Shown here piece after piece: positions 25,180-33,902 of a DNA stretch of 64,000 bases. Where the stretch lies: assembly GCF_001419745.1 (NCBI RefSeq), contig NZ_LIRJ01000034.1, positions 81,098 to 145,097 on the forward strand, in the 5' to 3' direction. Each line of letters starts with the position of its first letter. The first letter of the stretch is position 1. Under the pieces are notes generated by a model that was not told where the DNA came from, did not search any database, and was given only the letters and a program-made list of their open reading frames with translations. Source of the DNA: Streptomyces silaceus (GTDB taxonomy: Bacteria > Actinomycetota > Actinomycetes > Streptomycetales > Streptomycetaceae). Made by a program: the position numbers and the translations under genes.

Positions 25180-26556
25180 ATGCCCATGGGTCACACGGCC
25201 ACGGCCGAGGCCGGCTCCGGCGGCCTGACAGCGACCGAGCACCGGCTGGCCAACGGCCTGCGGGTGGTGCTCTCGGAGGACCATCTGACCCCGGTCGCCG
25301 CGGTCTGCCTCTGGTACGACGTCGGCTCGCGCCACGAGGTCAAGGGCCGTACCGGCCTCGCCCACCTCTTCGAGCACCTCATGTTCCAGGGCTCGCAGCA
25401 GGTGCACGGCAATGGCCACTTCGAGCTGGTCCAGGGAGCGGGCGGCTCGCTGAACGGCACGACGAGCTTCGAGCGCACCAACTACTTCGAGACCATGCCG
25501 GCCCACCAGTTGGAGCTGGCCCTGTGGCTCGAGGCCGACCGCATGGGCTCGCTGCTCTCCGCGCTCGACGACGAGTCGATGGAGAACCAGCGGGACGTGG
25601 TGAAGAACGAGCGCCGCCAGCGCTACGACAACGTGCCCTACGGCACGGCGTTCGAGAAGCTGGTCGCCCTCGCGTACCCGGAGGGGCACCCCTACCACCA
25701 CACGCCGATCGGCTCGATGGCCGACCTGGACGCGGCCACCCTGGAAGACGCGCGGCACTTCTTCCGCACGTACTACGCGCCCAACAACGCCGTCCTGTCG
25801 GTCGTCGGCGACATCGACCCGGAGCAGACGCTCGCCTGGGTCGAGAAGTACTTCGGGTCGATCCCCTCGCACGACGGAAAGCAGCCGCCGCGCGACGGCG
25901 CCCTGCCCGAGCGCATCGGCGAGCAGCTGCGCGAGGTCGTCGAGGAGGACGTCCCGGCCCGCGCCCTGATGTCCGCCTACCGCCTCCCGCACGACGGCAC
26001 GCGCGCGTGCGACGCCGCCGACCTGGCCCTGACCGTCCTCGGCAGCGGCGAGTCCTCCCGGCTGTACAACCGGCTCGTGCGCCGCGACCGCACCGCCGTC
26101 GCCGCCGGGTTCGGCCTGCTGCGCCTGGCCGGCGCGCCGTCGCTCGGCTGGCTGGACGTGAAGACCTCCGGCGACGTCGAGGTGCCCGTCATCGAGGCCG
26201 CCGTCGACGAGGAGCTCGCCCGCTTCGCCGAGGAGGGCCCCACCGCGGAGGAGATGGAGCGCGCGCAGGCGCAGCTGGAGCGCGAGTGGCTCGACCGCCT
26301 CGGCACGGTCGCGGGCCGCGCCGACGAACTGTGCCGGTACGCCGTCCTGTTCGGCGACCCGCAGCTCGCCCTCACCGCCGTGCGGCGCGTCCTCGACGTC
26401 ACCGCGGAAGAGGTCAAGGAGGTCGCGGCCGCCTGCCTGCGCCCGGACAACCGCGCGGTGCTCGTGTACGAGCCCGTGACCGCCGACGAGGCCGACACCG
26501 ACGAGACCGCATCCGCCGCCGACGCGAGCGCACAGGAAGAGGAGGCGGCGAAGTGA
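25180..26556 (+). CDS. M16 family zinc peptidase, catalytic subunit
   Basis: A 458-residue protein of the insulysin/processing-peptidase family. The inverted zinc motif HLFEH (in GLAHLFEHLMFQGS, about residue 65) and the downstream Glu in ENQRDVVKNERRQRYDN are present, so this is the active half. The C-terminal Arg/Tyr substrate motif of M16 enzymes is not evident; it is supplied by the next gene. GAAGGGA precedes the ATG at 25180. The stop overlaps the GTG of the partner. The substrate is unknown, probably peptides or a processed precursor in the cytoplasm. Confidence 0.92.
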   Translation: MPMGHTATAEAGSGGLTATEHRLANGLRVVLSEDHLTPVAAVCLWYDVGSRHEVKGRTGLAHLFEHLMFQGSQQVHGNGHFELVQGAGGSLNGTTSFERTNYFETMPAHQLELALWLEADRMGSLLSALDDESMENQRDVVKNERRQRYDNVPYGTAFEKLVALAYPEGHPYHHTPIGSMADLDAATLEDARHFFRTYYAPNNAVLSVVGDIDPEQTLAWVEKYFGSIPSHDGKQPPRDGALPERIGEQLREVVEEDVPARALMSAYRLPHDGTRACDAADLALTVLGSGESSRLYNRLVRRDRTAVAAGFGLLRLAGAPSLGWLDVKTSGDVEVPVIEAAVDEELARFAEEGPTAEEMERAQAQLEREWLDRLGTVAGRADELCRYAVLFGDPQLALTAVRRVLDVTAEEVKEVAAACLRPDNRAVLVYEPVTADEADTDETASAADASAQEEEAAK

Positions 26557-27938
26557 CCGAGGCCGCGACGATGCAGTTCCACCCCCAGCCGCAGGCCGGC
26601 CCGGCCCGGCCGTGGGCCTTCCCCGCGCCCGAGCGCGGCGCGCTCGCCAACGGCCTCACCGTGCTGCGCTGCCACCGCCCCGGCCAGCAGGTCGTCGCCG
26701 TCGAGATCCACCTGGAGGCGCCGCTGGACGCCGAGCCGGAGGGCCTGGACGGCGTCGCCACCATCATGGCGAGGGCTCTCTCCGAAGGCACCGACAAGCA
26801 CTCCGCGGAGGAGTTCGCCGCCGAGCTCGACCGCTGCGGCGCCACCTTCGACGCGCACGCCGACCACCCCGGCGTCCGCGTCTCCCTCGAAGTGCCCGTA
26901 TCCCGCCTGCCGAAGGCGCTCGGCCTGGTCGCCGACGCCCTGCGGGCCCCGGCCTTCGACGACAGCGAGGTCGAGCGCCTCGTACGCAACCGCCTGGACG
27001 AGATCCCGCACGAGGCCGCCAACCCGGCGCGCCGCGCCGCCAAGGAGCTCTTCCGGCAGCTCTTCCCCGCCTCCGCGCGCATGTCGCGGCCGCGCCAGGG
27101 CACCGAGGAGACGGTCACCGCCATCGACTCGGCGGCCGTGCGCGCCTTCTACGAGAAGCACGTGCGGCCCGCCACGGCCACGCTCGTCGTGGTCGGCGAC
27201 CTCACGGGCACCGACCTGGACGCCGTCCTCGCGGACACCGTCGGCGCCTGGACGGGCTCCGCGGCCGAGCCGCGCCCGGTGCCGCCGGTGACCGCCGACG
27301 ACCACGGCCGCGTCGTCATCGTGGACCGCCCCGGCGCCGTCCAGACGCAGCTGCTGATCGGCCGCATCGGCGCGGACCGGCACGACCGCGTGTGGCCCGC
27401 CCAGGTCCTCGGCACGTACTGCCTGGGCGGCACCCTCACCTCCCGCCTGGACCGCGTCCTGCGCGAGGAGAAGGGATACACCTACGGCGTACGGGCGTTC
27501 GGCCAGGTGCTGCGTTCGGCGCCGGACGGATCGGGCGCCGCCATGCTCGGCATCAGCGGCTCGGTGGACACGCCGAACACCGGCCCGGCCCTCGACGACC
27601 TCTGGAAGGTCCTGCGCACCCTCGCCGCCGAGGGCCTCACGGACGCCGAGCGCGACGTGGCCGTGCAGAACCTCGTGGGCGTCGCCCCGCTGAAGTTCGA
27701 GATGGCCGCCTCCGTGGCGGCCACGCTCGCCGACCAGGTCGAGCAGCACCTGCCGGACGACTTCCAGGCGCGCCTGTACCAGCAGTTGGCCACCACGGGC
27801 ACCGTGGAGGCCACCGCCGCCGTCGTGAACGCCTTCCCGGAGGACCGTCTGGTGACGGTCCTGGTCGGCGACGCCGCGCAGATCGAGGAGCCCGTCAAGG
27901 CGCTCGGGATCGGCGAGGTGACGGTCGTCACCGGCTGA
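26553..27938 (+). CDS. M16 family protein, non-catalytic substrate-binding subunit
   Basis: A 461-residue homologue of the preceding protein whose zinc motif is lost; the equivalent region reads GLDGVATIMARALSEG with no HxxEH. It keeps the C-terminal substrate-binding signature GYTYGVRAFGQ with the R/Y pair. Such split M16 pairs form heterodimers in which one subunit cuts and the other holds the substrate. The GTG start overlaps the previous stop (GTGA), so translation is coupled. A terminator follows. Confidence 0.92.
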   Translation: MTEAATMQFHPQPQAGPARPWAFPAPERGALANGLTVLRCHRPGQQVVAVEIHLEAPLDAEPEGLDGVATIMARALSEGTDKHSAEEFAAELDRCGATFDAHADHPGVRVSLEVPVSRLPKALGLVADALRAPAFDDSEVERLVRNRLDEIPHEAANPARRAAKELFRQLFPASARMSRPRQGTEETVTAIDSAAVRAFYEKHVRPATATLVVVGDLTGTDLDAVLADTVGAWTGSAAEPRPVPPVTADDHGRVVIVDRPGAVQTQLLIGRIGADRHDRVWPAQVLGTYCLGGTLTSRLDRVLREEKGYTYGVRAFGQVLRSAPDGSGAAMLGISGSVDTPNTGPALDDLWKVLRTLAAEGLTDAERDVAVQNLVGVAPLKFEMAASVAATLADQVEQHLPDDFQARLYQQLATTGTVEATAAVVNAFPEDRLVTVLVGDAAQIEEPVKALGIGEVTVVTG

Positions 27939-28006
27939 GTGACCGTCAGACGGTCCGGCCCCCGGGTGCCCGGGAGGCGGACCGCCGGACAGTCAGGACA
28001 TTTCGT

Positions 28007-28037
28007 GACCCCGGCGACCGTTTCGGCCGCCGGGGTC
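28007..28037 (+). terminator. Terminator after the M16 pair
   Basis: GACCCCGGCG (28007-28016) pairs with CGCCGGGGTC (28028-28037). It lies 70 bases after the stop. Confidence 0.7.
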
Positions 28038-28179
28038 CTCATATGTCCGAATTCATATGGAGGTTGCCTGTCTGGTGTGTGGCGTGCGCTACAAAACACC
28101 GGTTCTGTTTGTCGATCGAAAGATGCCCCGTTTAGCGTCGGTCCGGCTGTCCGTCACGCAGTACGTCGCATCCGCGACA

Positions 28180-28342
28180 CCGGACAGTCATCGCCGAGTC
28201 CCCGTACGGCGCGAGCCAGGGGAGCCGGGGACCCACACGTCCCTTGGGGTGAATCGGACACCTTGCCGCGAGGCGAGGGATCCGTAGGAGACCTTCCTGC
28301 TCCGAACCCGTCAGCTAACCCGGTAGGCGAGAGGGAAGGAAA
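28180..28342 (+). promoter_or_regulatory. ydaO/yuaA-type (cyclic di-AMP) riboswitch
   Basis: The leader contains the signatures of the ydaO class: CATCGCCGAG near 28190, GGGGTGAATCGG near 28245, CCGTAGGAGACC near 28284 and the closing CCGAACCCGTCAGCTAACCCGGTAGGCG near 28302-28329, ending just before the Shine-Dalgarno of the M23 peptidase. In Streptomyces this class controls cell-wall hydrolases and resuscitation factors and turns them off when c-di-AMP is high. The boundaries are approximate because no covariance model was run. Confidence 0.88.
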
Positions 28343-28356
28343 GGACCAGCCGCTTC

Positions 28357-29160
28357 ATGGCGTTCACCCGTGCCACCGGGAAGCACCGTCGTCCGAGCCG
28401 ACTGACGCGCACCACGGCGAACGCCGCGGGTGTCGCGGCGCTCACCACCACCGGCGTCATCGGAGGCCTCGCGGGCCAGGCGTTCGCCGCCCCCGACGAC
28501 ATGGCCGTCGAGCACACCGGACTCACCCAGGCCGTCTCCGTGGGCGACTCGCTCGCCGCGGGCGTCGACGCGCAGGCCGTCGCGCAGAAGCAGGCGGCCG
28601 CCGACGCCGCTGCCGCCGAGCAGGCCGAAGAGGCCGCCAAGAAGAAGGCGGCGGAGCAGAAGCGCAAGGCCGAGGCCGAGGCCAAGGCGAAGGCCAAGAA
28701 GGAGCGCGAGGCCAAGGAGCGCGCCGCCCGCGAGGCCGAGCGCAAGCGCCTGAACACCTACGTCTCCCCGATCTCCGGCAGCTACGTCTCCACGGGCTAC
28801 CAGACCGGAGGCGCCATGTGGTCCTCCGGCAGCCACACCGGCGTCGACTTCCACGCCGCGTCCGGCACCACGGTCCACGCGGTCGGCTCCGGCACCGTCG
28901 TCGAGGCCGGCTGGGGCGGCGCCTACGGCAACAACGTCGTCATCAAGATGAACGACGGCACGTACACCCAATACGGCCACATGTCGTCCCTCAGCGTCAC
29001 CGTCGGCCAGACGGTCACCCCGGGTCAGCAGATAGGCCTCTCGGGCTCCACCGGCAACTCCAGTGGCCCGCACCTCCACTTCGAGGCCCGCACCGGCGCC
29101 GACTACGGCTCGGACATCGACCCGGTCTCGTACCTGCGCTCGCACGGCGTCAACGTCTGA
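28357..29160 (+). CDS. Secreted M23 peptidoglycan endopeptidase
   Basis: A 267-residue exported cell-wall hydrolase. The signal sequence covers residues 1-48 (basic start, hydrophobic stretch VAALTTTGVIGG, cleavage after QAFA). A long Ala/Lys/Glu coiled coil spans about 70-130 (KKKAAEQKRKAEAEAKAKAKKE-like). The LytM/M23 domain runs from about 145 to 260 with zinc ligands in HTGVDFHA, TQYGHMS and PHLHFE. It would cleave peptide cross-links during growth or germination. Expression is governed by the ydaO riboswitch directly upstream. A perfect terminator follows. Confidence 0.95.
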   Translation: MAFTRATGKHRRPSRLTRTTANAAGVAALTTTGVIGGLAGQAFAAPDDMAVEHTGLTQAVSVGDSLAAGVDAQAVAQKQAAADAAAAEQAEEAAKKKAAEQKRKAEAEAKAKAKKEREAKERAAREAERKRLNTYVSPISGSYVSTGYQTGGAMWSSGSHTGVDFHAASGTTVHAVGSGTVVEAGWGGAYGNNVVIKMNDGTYTQYGHMSSLSVTVGQTVTPGQQIGLSGSTGNSSGPHLHFEARTGADYGSDIDPVSYLRSHGVNV

Positions 29161-29214
29161 CCGACGCGACCCGCGGCGCCCTCGCGCCCACGCGGCGCAC
29201 CCCGCACCACCTCG

Positions 29215-29245
29215 AAAGCCCCGGCTCGCCCCGAGCCGGGGCTTT
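29215..29245 (+). terminator. Terminator after the M23 gene
   Basis: A perfect 14-base stem, AAAGCCCCGGCTCG (29215-29228) with CGAGCCGGGGCTTT (29232-29245), three-base loop. Confidence 0.88.
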
Positions 29246-29444
29246 CGCCGTTCACCGCCCGGGGCGCCTTCCGGACCTTCGTGTACTCCACGTCTTCCGG
29301 GCCTTCCTGCCCGTCCCCGCCTTCTTGGCCAAAAGATATCCATGGATTCCCGCCCGCCGTCGGAAATTGCGGCGCTCTGCAATAGAGTCGCAGAACGAGC
29401 GTCGGTCGACCGCGTTTCGCGGGGATTAAGGCGGAGGTCCGGTC

Positions 29445-30131
29445 ATGCGCATTCCGGCGCATTCGGTATGCACGGCGATCCGGGACGACATTGTGTCCGG
29501 TGTGTATGAAAGAGGCGGCCGCCTCACCGAGGACCTCCTCGCGCGCCGCTACGGCGTCTCCCGCGTCCCCGTGCGCGAGGCGCTGCGCACCCTGGAGGCC
29601 GAGGGCTTCGTCGTCACCCGCAGGCACGCGGGCGCGTGCGTGGCCGAACCGACGGAGGAGGAGGCCGCCGACCTCCTGGAGATCCGGCTGCTGCTCGAAC
29701 CGCTCGCCGCGGCCCGCGCCGCGCAGCGCCGCACCGAGGCGCACCTCAAGGTCCTGCGCGGCCTCGTCAGGCTGGGCCAGGAGCGGTGCAGGAGCGGCCG
29801 GGGGGAGGATCTGGCGTCCCTGGGCGGCTGGTTCCACGAGACGCTCGCCCAGGCGTCCGGCAGCGCCGGGCTCGGTACCCTGCTCACCCAGCTCCGCCAC
29901 AAGATCGCCTGGATGTACGTCGTACGGCCGTCGGCGGCGCCGGCCGAGTCCTGGGCCGAGCACGCCGCGATCGTCGACGCGGTGGCCCGCGGGGACGCGG
30001 AGCGGGCCAGGACGCTCACCGCGGCGCACGCCGAGCGCGTGGCGGCGGCGCATCAGTGGCGCCCCGTGCGGCCGGGCATCCCGGTGAGGGATTCGCAACA
30101 TGCCGTAAACACGGTGAGCCTCCCGAATTAA
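29445..30131 (+). CDS. GntR-family (FCD) transcriptional regulator
   Basis: A 228-residue DNA-binding protein. The winged HTH is at residues 5-70 (TEDLLARRYGVSRVPVREALRTLEAEG) and the FCD domain at 75-205 has the helix motif LLEIRLLLEPLAAARAA and a probable metal ligand set (GWFHETLAQ, WAEHAAIV). It belongs to the FadR/VanR subfamily. The GC content around its start is lower than in neighbours. It is monocistronic, between the M23 gene and ptsH. The ligand and target are not evident; in FCD regulators the effector is usually a carboxylate. Confidence 0.9.
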   Translation: MRIPAHSVCTAIRDDIVSGVYERGGRLTEDLLARRYGVSRVPVREALRTLEAEGFVVTRRHAGACVAEPTEEEAADLLEIRLLLEPLAAARAAQRRTEAHLKVLRGLVRLGQERCRSGRGEDLASLGGWFHETLAQASGSAGLGTLLTQLRHKIAWMYVVRPSAAPAESWAEHAAIVDAVARGDAERARTLTAAHAERVAAAHQWRPVRPGIPVRDSQHAVNTVSLPN

Positions 30132-30299
30132 CGGGAGCGCCGTATACAAAGAGAGGTGCGCGTTCGTCGCATGTAAAAGCAATTGCGGAGGCGCCGTATG
30201 TGGCGGTGATTGCGTAATCTTCGCGCGCGGAGTAATTGTGGAAGCCTCGTGCGCGAAGGTGATGAATTCCGTGCGGCTACGTCATCGCGCGTGCGCGCA

Positions 30300-30345
30300 A
30301 ACGTCGAGGGGGTCGCCCGGAATTCCGGGCGACCCCCTCGACGTT
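30300..30345. terminator. 46-bp perfect palindrome, bidirectional terminator
   Basis: The two 23-base halves are exact reverse complements with no spacer, centred on GGAATTCC. The element lies 168 bases after the GntR stop and 18 bases after the end of ptsH on the other strand, so it most likely terminates both transcripts. Confidence 0.8.
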
Positions 30346-30362
30346 CTGCGGGGAAACGTGTC

Positions 30363-30644
30363 CTAGACCGTCTCCGGAAGCTCCTCGAGCCCCTCCGCGA
30401 CCAGCTTCGCCAGACGGTCGAGCGCGGCGTCCGCGCCCTCGGCGTCGGAGGCCAGGACGACCTCCTCGCCGCCCTGGGCACCCAGGCCGAGCACCGCGAG
30501 CATCGAGGCGGCGTTGACCGGGTTGCCGTCGGCCTTGGCGATCGTCACGGGGACGCCGGCGGCCGTGGCCGCACGGACGAAGATGGAGGCGGGTCGGGCG
30601 TGAAGGCCCTCGGCCCAGCCGACGTTGACGCGGCGCTCAGCCAT
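30363..30644 (-). CDS. ptsH: Phosphocarrier protein HPr of the PTS
   Basis: A 93-residue HPr, the same length as in S. coelicolor. His15 in EGLHARPAS is the residue phosphorylated by Enzyme I and passes phosphate to sugar-specific EIIA proteins. The serine region reads NAASMLAVLGLGAQ. The ATG at 30644 is preferred; a frame extension of nine residues upstream is not conserved. Divergent from patA. Confidence 0.97.
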   Translation of the reverse strand: MAERRVNVGWAEGLHARPASIFVRAATAAGVPVTIAKADGNPVNAASMLAVLGLGAQGGEEVVLASDAEGADAALDRLAKLVAEGLEELPETV

Positions 30645-30843
30645 GTGTTGCTGCCCTTCCAGGTGTCTCACACTTGTCTAGACCAGTGTCTCATGCCGTC
30701 GCGGGTGCTCCGTCGGACTCACGTCCGGACCTGCCCGGACGTGAGTCCATGGCCGCCCGGCCGTACGCCCCGCGCCCGGCCGCCGTTCGACCCGTCCTAG
30801 CCTGCCCCGGCCCCGGCGGCCGCGCGACCCGTACCCTGGCCCC

Positions 30844-33765
30844 ATGCAGACCCCGTCGGATCAGCAGGATCGGCACGACTATCCCTCCCACTGGGAAGCC
30901 GACGTGGTGCTGCGCGACGGGGGCACCGCCCGCATCAGGCCCATCACGGCCGAGGACGCGGACCGCCTGGTCAGCTTCTACGAACAGGTCTCGGACGAGT
31001 CGAAGTACTACCGCTTCTTCGCGCCCTACCCGCGCCTGTCCGCCAAGGACGTGCACCGCTTCACCCATCACGACCACGTCGACCGGGTGGGCCTCGCCGC
31101 GACCGTGGGCGGCGAGTTCATCGCCACCGTGCGCTACGACCGCATCGACGCGCGCGGCATGGCCGCCAGCGCCCCCGCCGACGAGGCCGAGGTCGCCTTC
31201 CTCGTGCAGGACGCCCACCAGGGCAGGGGCGTCGCCTCCACTCTCCTGGAGCACATCGCGGCCGTCGCCAGGGAGCGCGGCATCCGCCGCTTCGCCGCCG
31301 AGGTGCTGCCCGCCAACACCAAGATGATCAAGGTGTTCACCGACGCGGGCTACCAGCAGAAGCGCAGCTTCGAGGACGGCGTCGTCCGCCTGGAGTTCGA
31401 CCTGGAGCCGACCGACCGGTCGCTGGCCGTGCAGCGCGCCCGTGAGCACCGCGCCGAGGCCCGGTCGGTGCAGCGGCTGCTCACACCGGGGTCGGTGGCC
31501 GTGATCGGCGTGGGCCGCACCCCCGGCGGCGTGGGCCGCAGCGTGCTGCGCAACCTCCGGGAGGCCGGCTTCACCGGGCGCCTGTACGCGGTGAACGCCG
31601 CGTTCACCGAGGGCACCGAGATCGACGGGCTGCCGGCGCACCGCTCCGTGGCGGCCGTCGAGGAGCCCGTGGACCTCGCCGTGATCGCCGTACCCGCCGA
31701 CCGGGTGCCCCAGGTCGTCGCCGAGTGCGGCGAGCGCGGGGTGCGGGGCCTCGTGGTGCTCTCCGCCGGGTACGGGGAGAGCGGCGCCGAGGGCCGCGAG
31801 CGGCAGCGCGAACTGGTGCGCCAGGCCCGGTCGTACGGCATGCGCCTGATCGGCCCCAACGCCTTCGGCGTCATCAACACCTCGCCCGGGACGCGGCTCA
31901 ACGCCTCACTCGCCCCGCAGCCGCCCGCGCGCGGGCGCATCGGTCTGTTCACCCAGTCCGGCGCGATCGGCATCGCCCTGCTCTCCGGTCTGCACCGGCG
32001 GGGCGCGGGCCTGTCCACCTTCGTCGGCTCCGGCAACCGCGCGGACGTGTCCGGCAACGACGTCCTCCAGTACTGGTACGAGGACCCGGACACCGACGTC
32101 ACGCTGATGTACCTGGAGACCATCGGCAACCCGCGCAAGTTCACCCGCCTCGCCCGGCGCTCGGCCACCGCCAAGCCGCTCGTCGTCGTGCAGGGCGCCC
32201 GGCACAGCGGCATCGCCCCCACGGGGCACGCCGTGCAGGCCACGCGGCTGCCGCACGCCACCGTCTCGGCGCTGCTGCGCCAGGCGGGGGTCATCCGTGT
32301 CGACACCGTCACCGAGATGGTCGACGCGGGCCTGCTGCTCGCGGGGCAGCCGCTGCCGGCCGGGCCCCGCGTGGGCATCCTCGGGAACTCGGAGTCCCTC
32401 GGGCTCCTCACGTACGACGCGTGCGTCGCCGACGGACTGCGGCCGCTGCCGCCGCGCGACCTGACGACCGGTGCCACTCCGGCCGACTTCCGGGCCGCGC
32501 TCGCCGAGGCGCTCTCGGACGACACCTGCGACGCGGTGATCGTGAACGCGATCCCCTGGGTGGGCGAGGACGGGGACACGGCGGACCCCGAGACGCTGGC
32601 CACGGAGCTGCGGGCCGCCGCCGCGGGGTGCCCCGCCAAGCCGGTCGCCGTGGTCCACGTCGAGCTCGGCGGCCTCGCCGACGCGCTGGCCGCCGCCGCG
32701 AGCACCCGGCCCGACGCCCCCGCCCCCGGGACGGCCACTCCGGAGCAGCGCTCCACGGAACGCCCGCCCACGGAACGCCTGCCCTCGGCAGAAGCGGAAC
32801 ACACGTCCCGGCCAGGAGCGGAACACCCGTCCTCGCCAGAAGCGGAGCACCCGCACCCGCCGGAGGCGGCCCCCGCCGACCCCCTCGCCGAGCAGTACCG
32901 CATCCCCGCCTACCCCGCCGCCGAGCGGGCCGTCCGGGCGCTCTCCGAAGCCGTGAAGTACGCGCAGTGGCGGGGCGAGGCCGCCGAGCCCGGCCGGGTG
33001 CACGAGTACGACGACATCGACGAGAACGGCGCCGCCGACCGCATCACCGAGCTCCTCGCCAAGGACGGCGATCCGCGCGGGGTCACCCTCGCCCCGGCCG
33101 ACGCCCACGAACTCCTCGGGCGGTACGGCATCCCCGTACGGCAGGCCCTGCCCGCGCCCGATCCCGACGCGGCGGTGGCGGCCGCCCGCACGCTCGGCTA
33201 CCCGGTGGCCCTGAAGACCACGGCCCCGCACCTGCGCCACCGCGCCGACCTCGGGGGAGTGCGCCTCGACCTCGCCGACGAGGAACAACTGCGCCGGGCG
33301 TACCAGGAGTTGACGGACCTCTTCGGAAGGCCCGCCGAGCTGCGGCCGGTCGTCCAGGGCATGGTGCCGCGGGGTGTCGACACCGTCGTGCGCGCGGTCA
33401 TCGACCCGGCGGCCGGAGCGGTGCTCTCGTTCGGGCTCGCGGGCGCCCCGTCCGAACTGCTGGGCGACACGGCACACCGCCTCATCCCGGTGACCGACCG
33501 CGAGGCCACCTCCTTGGTCAGGTCGATCCGGACCGCACCTCTCCTGTTCGGCTGGCGGGGCTCGGCCCCCGTGGACACCCCCGCCCTCGAAGAACTGCTC
33601 CAGAGGGTCTCCCGGCTCGTCGACGACCACCCCGAGGTGGTCGCCGTCTCCCTGGAGCCCGTGGTCGTCGCCCAGCACGGCCTCTCCGTGCTCGGCGCCA
33701 CGGTCCGTCTCGCGCCGCCGCCCGCGCGCGACGACCTCGGCCCGCGCACACTGCCCGGGTACTGA
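30844..33765 (+). CDS. patA: PatA-type protein lysine acetyltransferase (GNAT fused to acyl-CoA synthetase-like domains)
   Basis: A 973-residue multidomain protein. The GNAT domain is N-terminal (about residues 15-190, acetyl-CoA loop HQGRGVAST), then a CoA-binding Rossmann domain from about 215 (SVAVIGVGRTPGGVG), a succinyl-CoA-ligase-like domain (IGLFTQSGAIGIALLSG), a Pro/Glu-rich linker at about 620-680, and an ATP-grasp domain to the end (LKTTAPHLRHRADLGGV). This GNAT-first order is that of S. lividans PatA, which acetylates and inactivates acetyl-CoA synthetase. The synthetase part is thought to be regulatory rather than catalytic. TACCCT seven bases before the ATG suggests a leaderless transcript. 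Confidence 0.88.
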   Translation: MQTPSDQQDRHDYPSHWEADVVLRDGGTARIRPITAEDADRLVSFYEQVSDESKYYRFFAPYPRLSAKDVHRFTHHDHVDRVGLAATVGGEFIATVRYDRIDARGMAASAPADEAEVAFLVQDAHQGRGVASTLLEHIAAVARERGIRRFAAEVLPANTKMIKVFTDAGYQQKRSFEDGVVRLEFDLEPTDRSLAVQRAREHRAEARSVQRLLTPGSVAVIGVGRTPGGVGRSVLRNLREAGFTGRLYAVNAAFTEGTEIDGLPAHRSVAAVEEPVDLAVIAVPADRVPQVVAECGERGVRGLVVLSAGYGESGAEGRERQRELVRQARSYGMRLIGPNAFGVINTSPGTRLNASLAPQPPARGRIGLFTQSGAIGIALLSGLHRRGAGLSTFVGSGNRADVSGNDVLQYWYEDPDTDVTLMYLETIGNPRKFTRLARRSATAKPLVVVQGARHSGIAPTGHAVQATRLPHATVSALLRQAGVIRVDTVTEMVDAGLLLAGQPLPAGPRVGILGNSESLGLLTYDACVADGLRPLPPRDLTTGATPADFRAALAEALSDDTCDAVIVNAIPWVGEDGDTADPETLATELRAAAAGCPAKPVAVVHVELGGLADALAAAASTRPDAPAPGTATPEQRSTERPPTERLPSAEAEHTSRPGAEHPSSPEAEHPHPPEAAPADPLAEQYRIPAYPAAERAVRALSEAVKYAQWRGEAAEPGRVHEYDDIDENGAADRITELLAKDGDPRGVTLAPADAHELLGRYGIPVRQALPAPDPDAAVAAARTLGYPVALKTTAPHLRHRADLGGVRLDLADEEQLRRAYQELTDLFGRPAELRPVVQGMVPRGVDTVVRAVIDPAAGAVLSFGLAGAPSELLGDTAHRLIPVTDREATSLVRSIRTAPLLFGWRGSAPVDTPALEELLQRVSRLVDDHPEVVAVSLEPVVVAQHGLSVLGATVRLAPPPARDDLGPRTLPGY

Positions 33766-33902
33766 CGCACGCCCCTTCCGGGTGCCGAAGGGCGCATCTC
33801 GGGTACGGGAGCACGTGTCCCGGGTACGTGAGCACCCCGCCCGGGAGCGAGGCGGCCCACGGGGGCACCGTGCGCCCCGCACCGGGCCGTAGGATGGAGG
33901 GC

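Noticed and set aside
22407..27938. 1843-residue plus-strand open frame spanning parC and the M16 pair
   Set aside because: Only its last 461 codons are real (the second M16 protein from 26553). The earlier part is antisense to parC and in the wrong frame for the first M16 gene.
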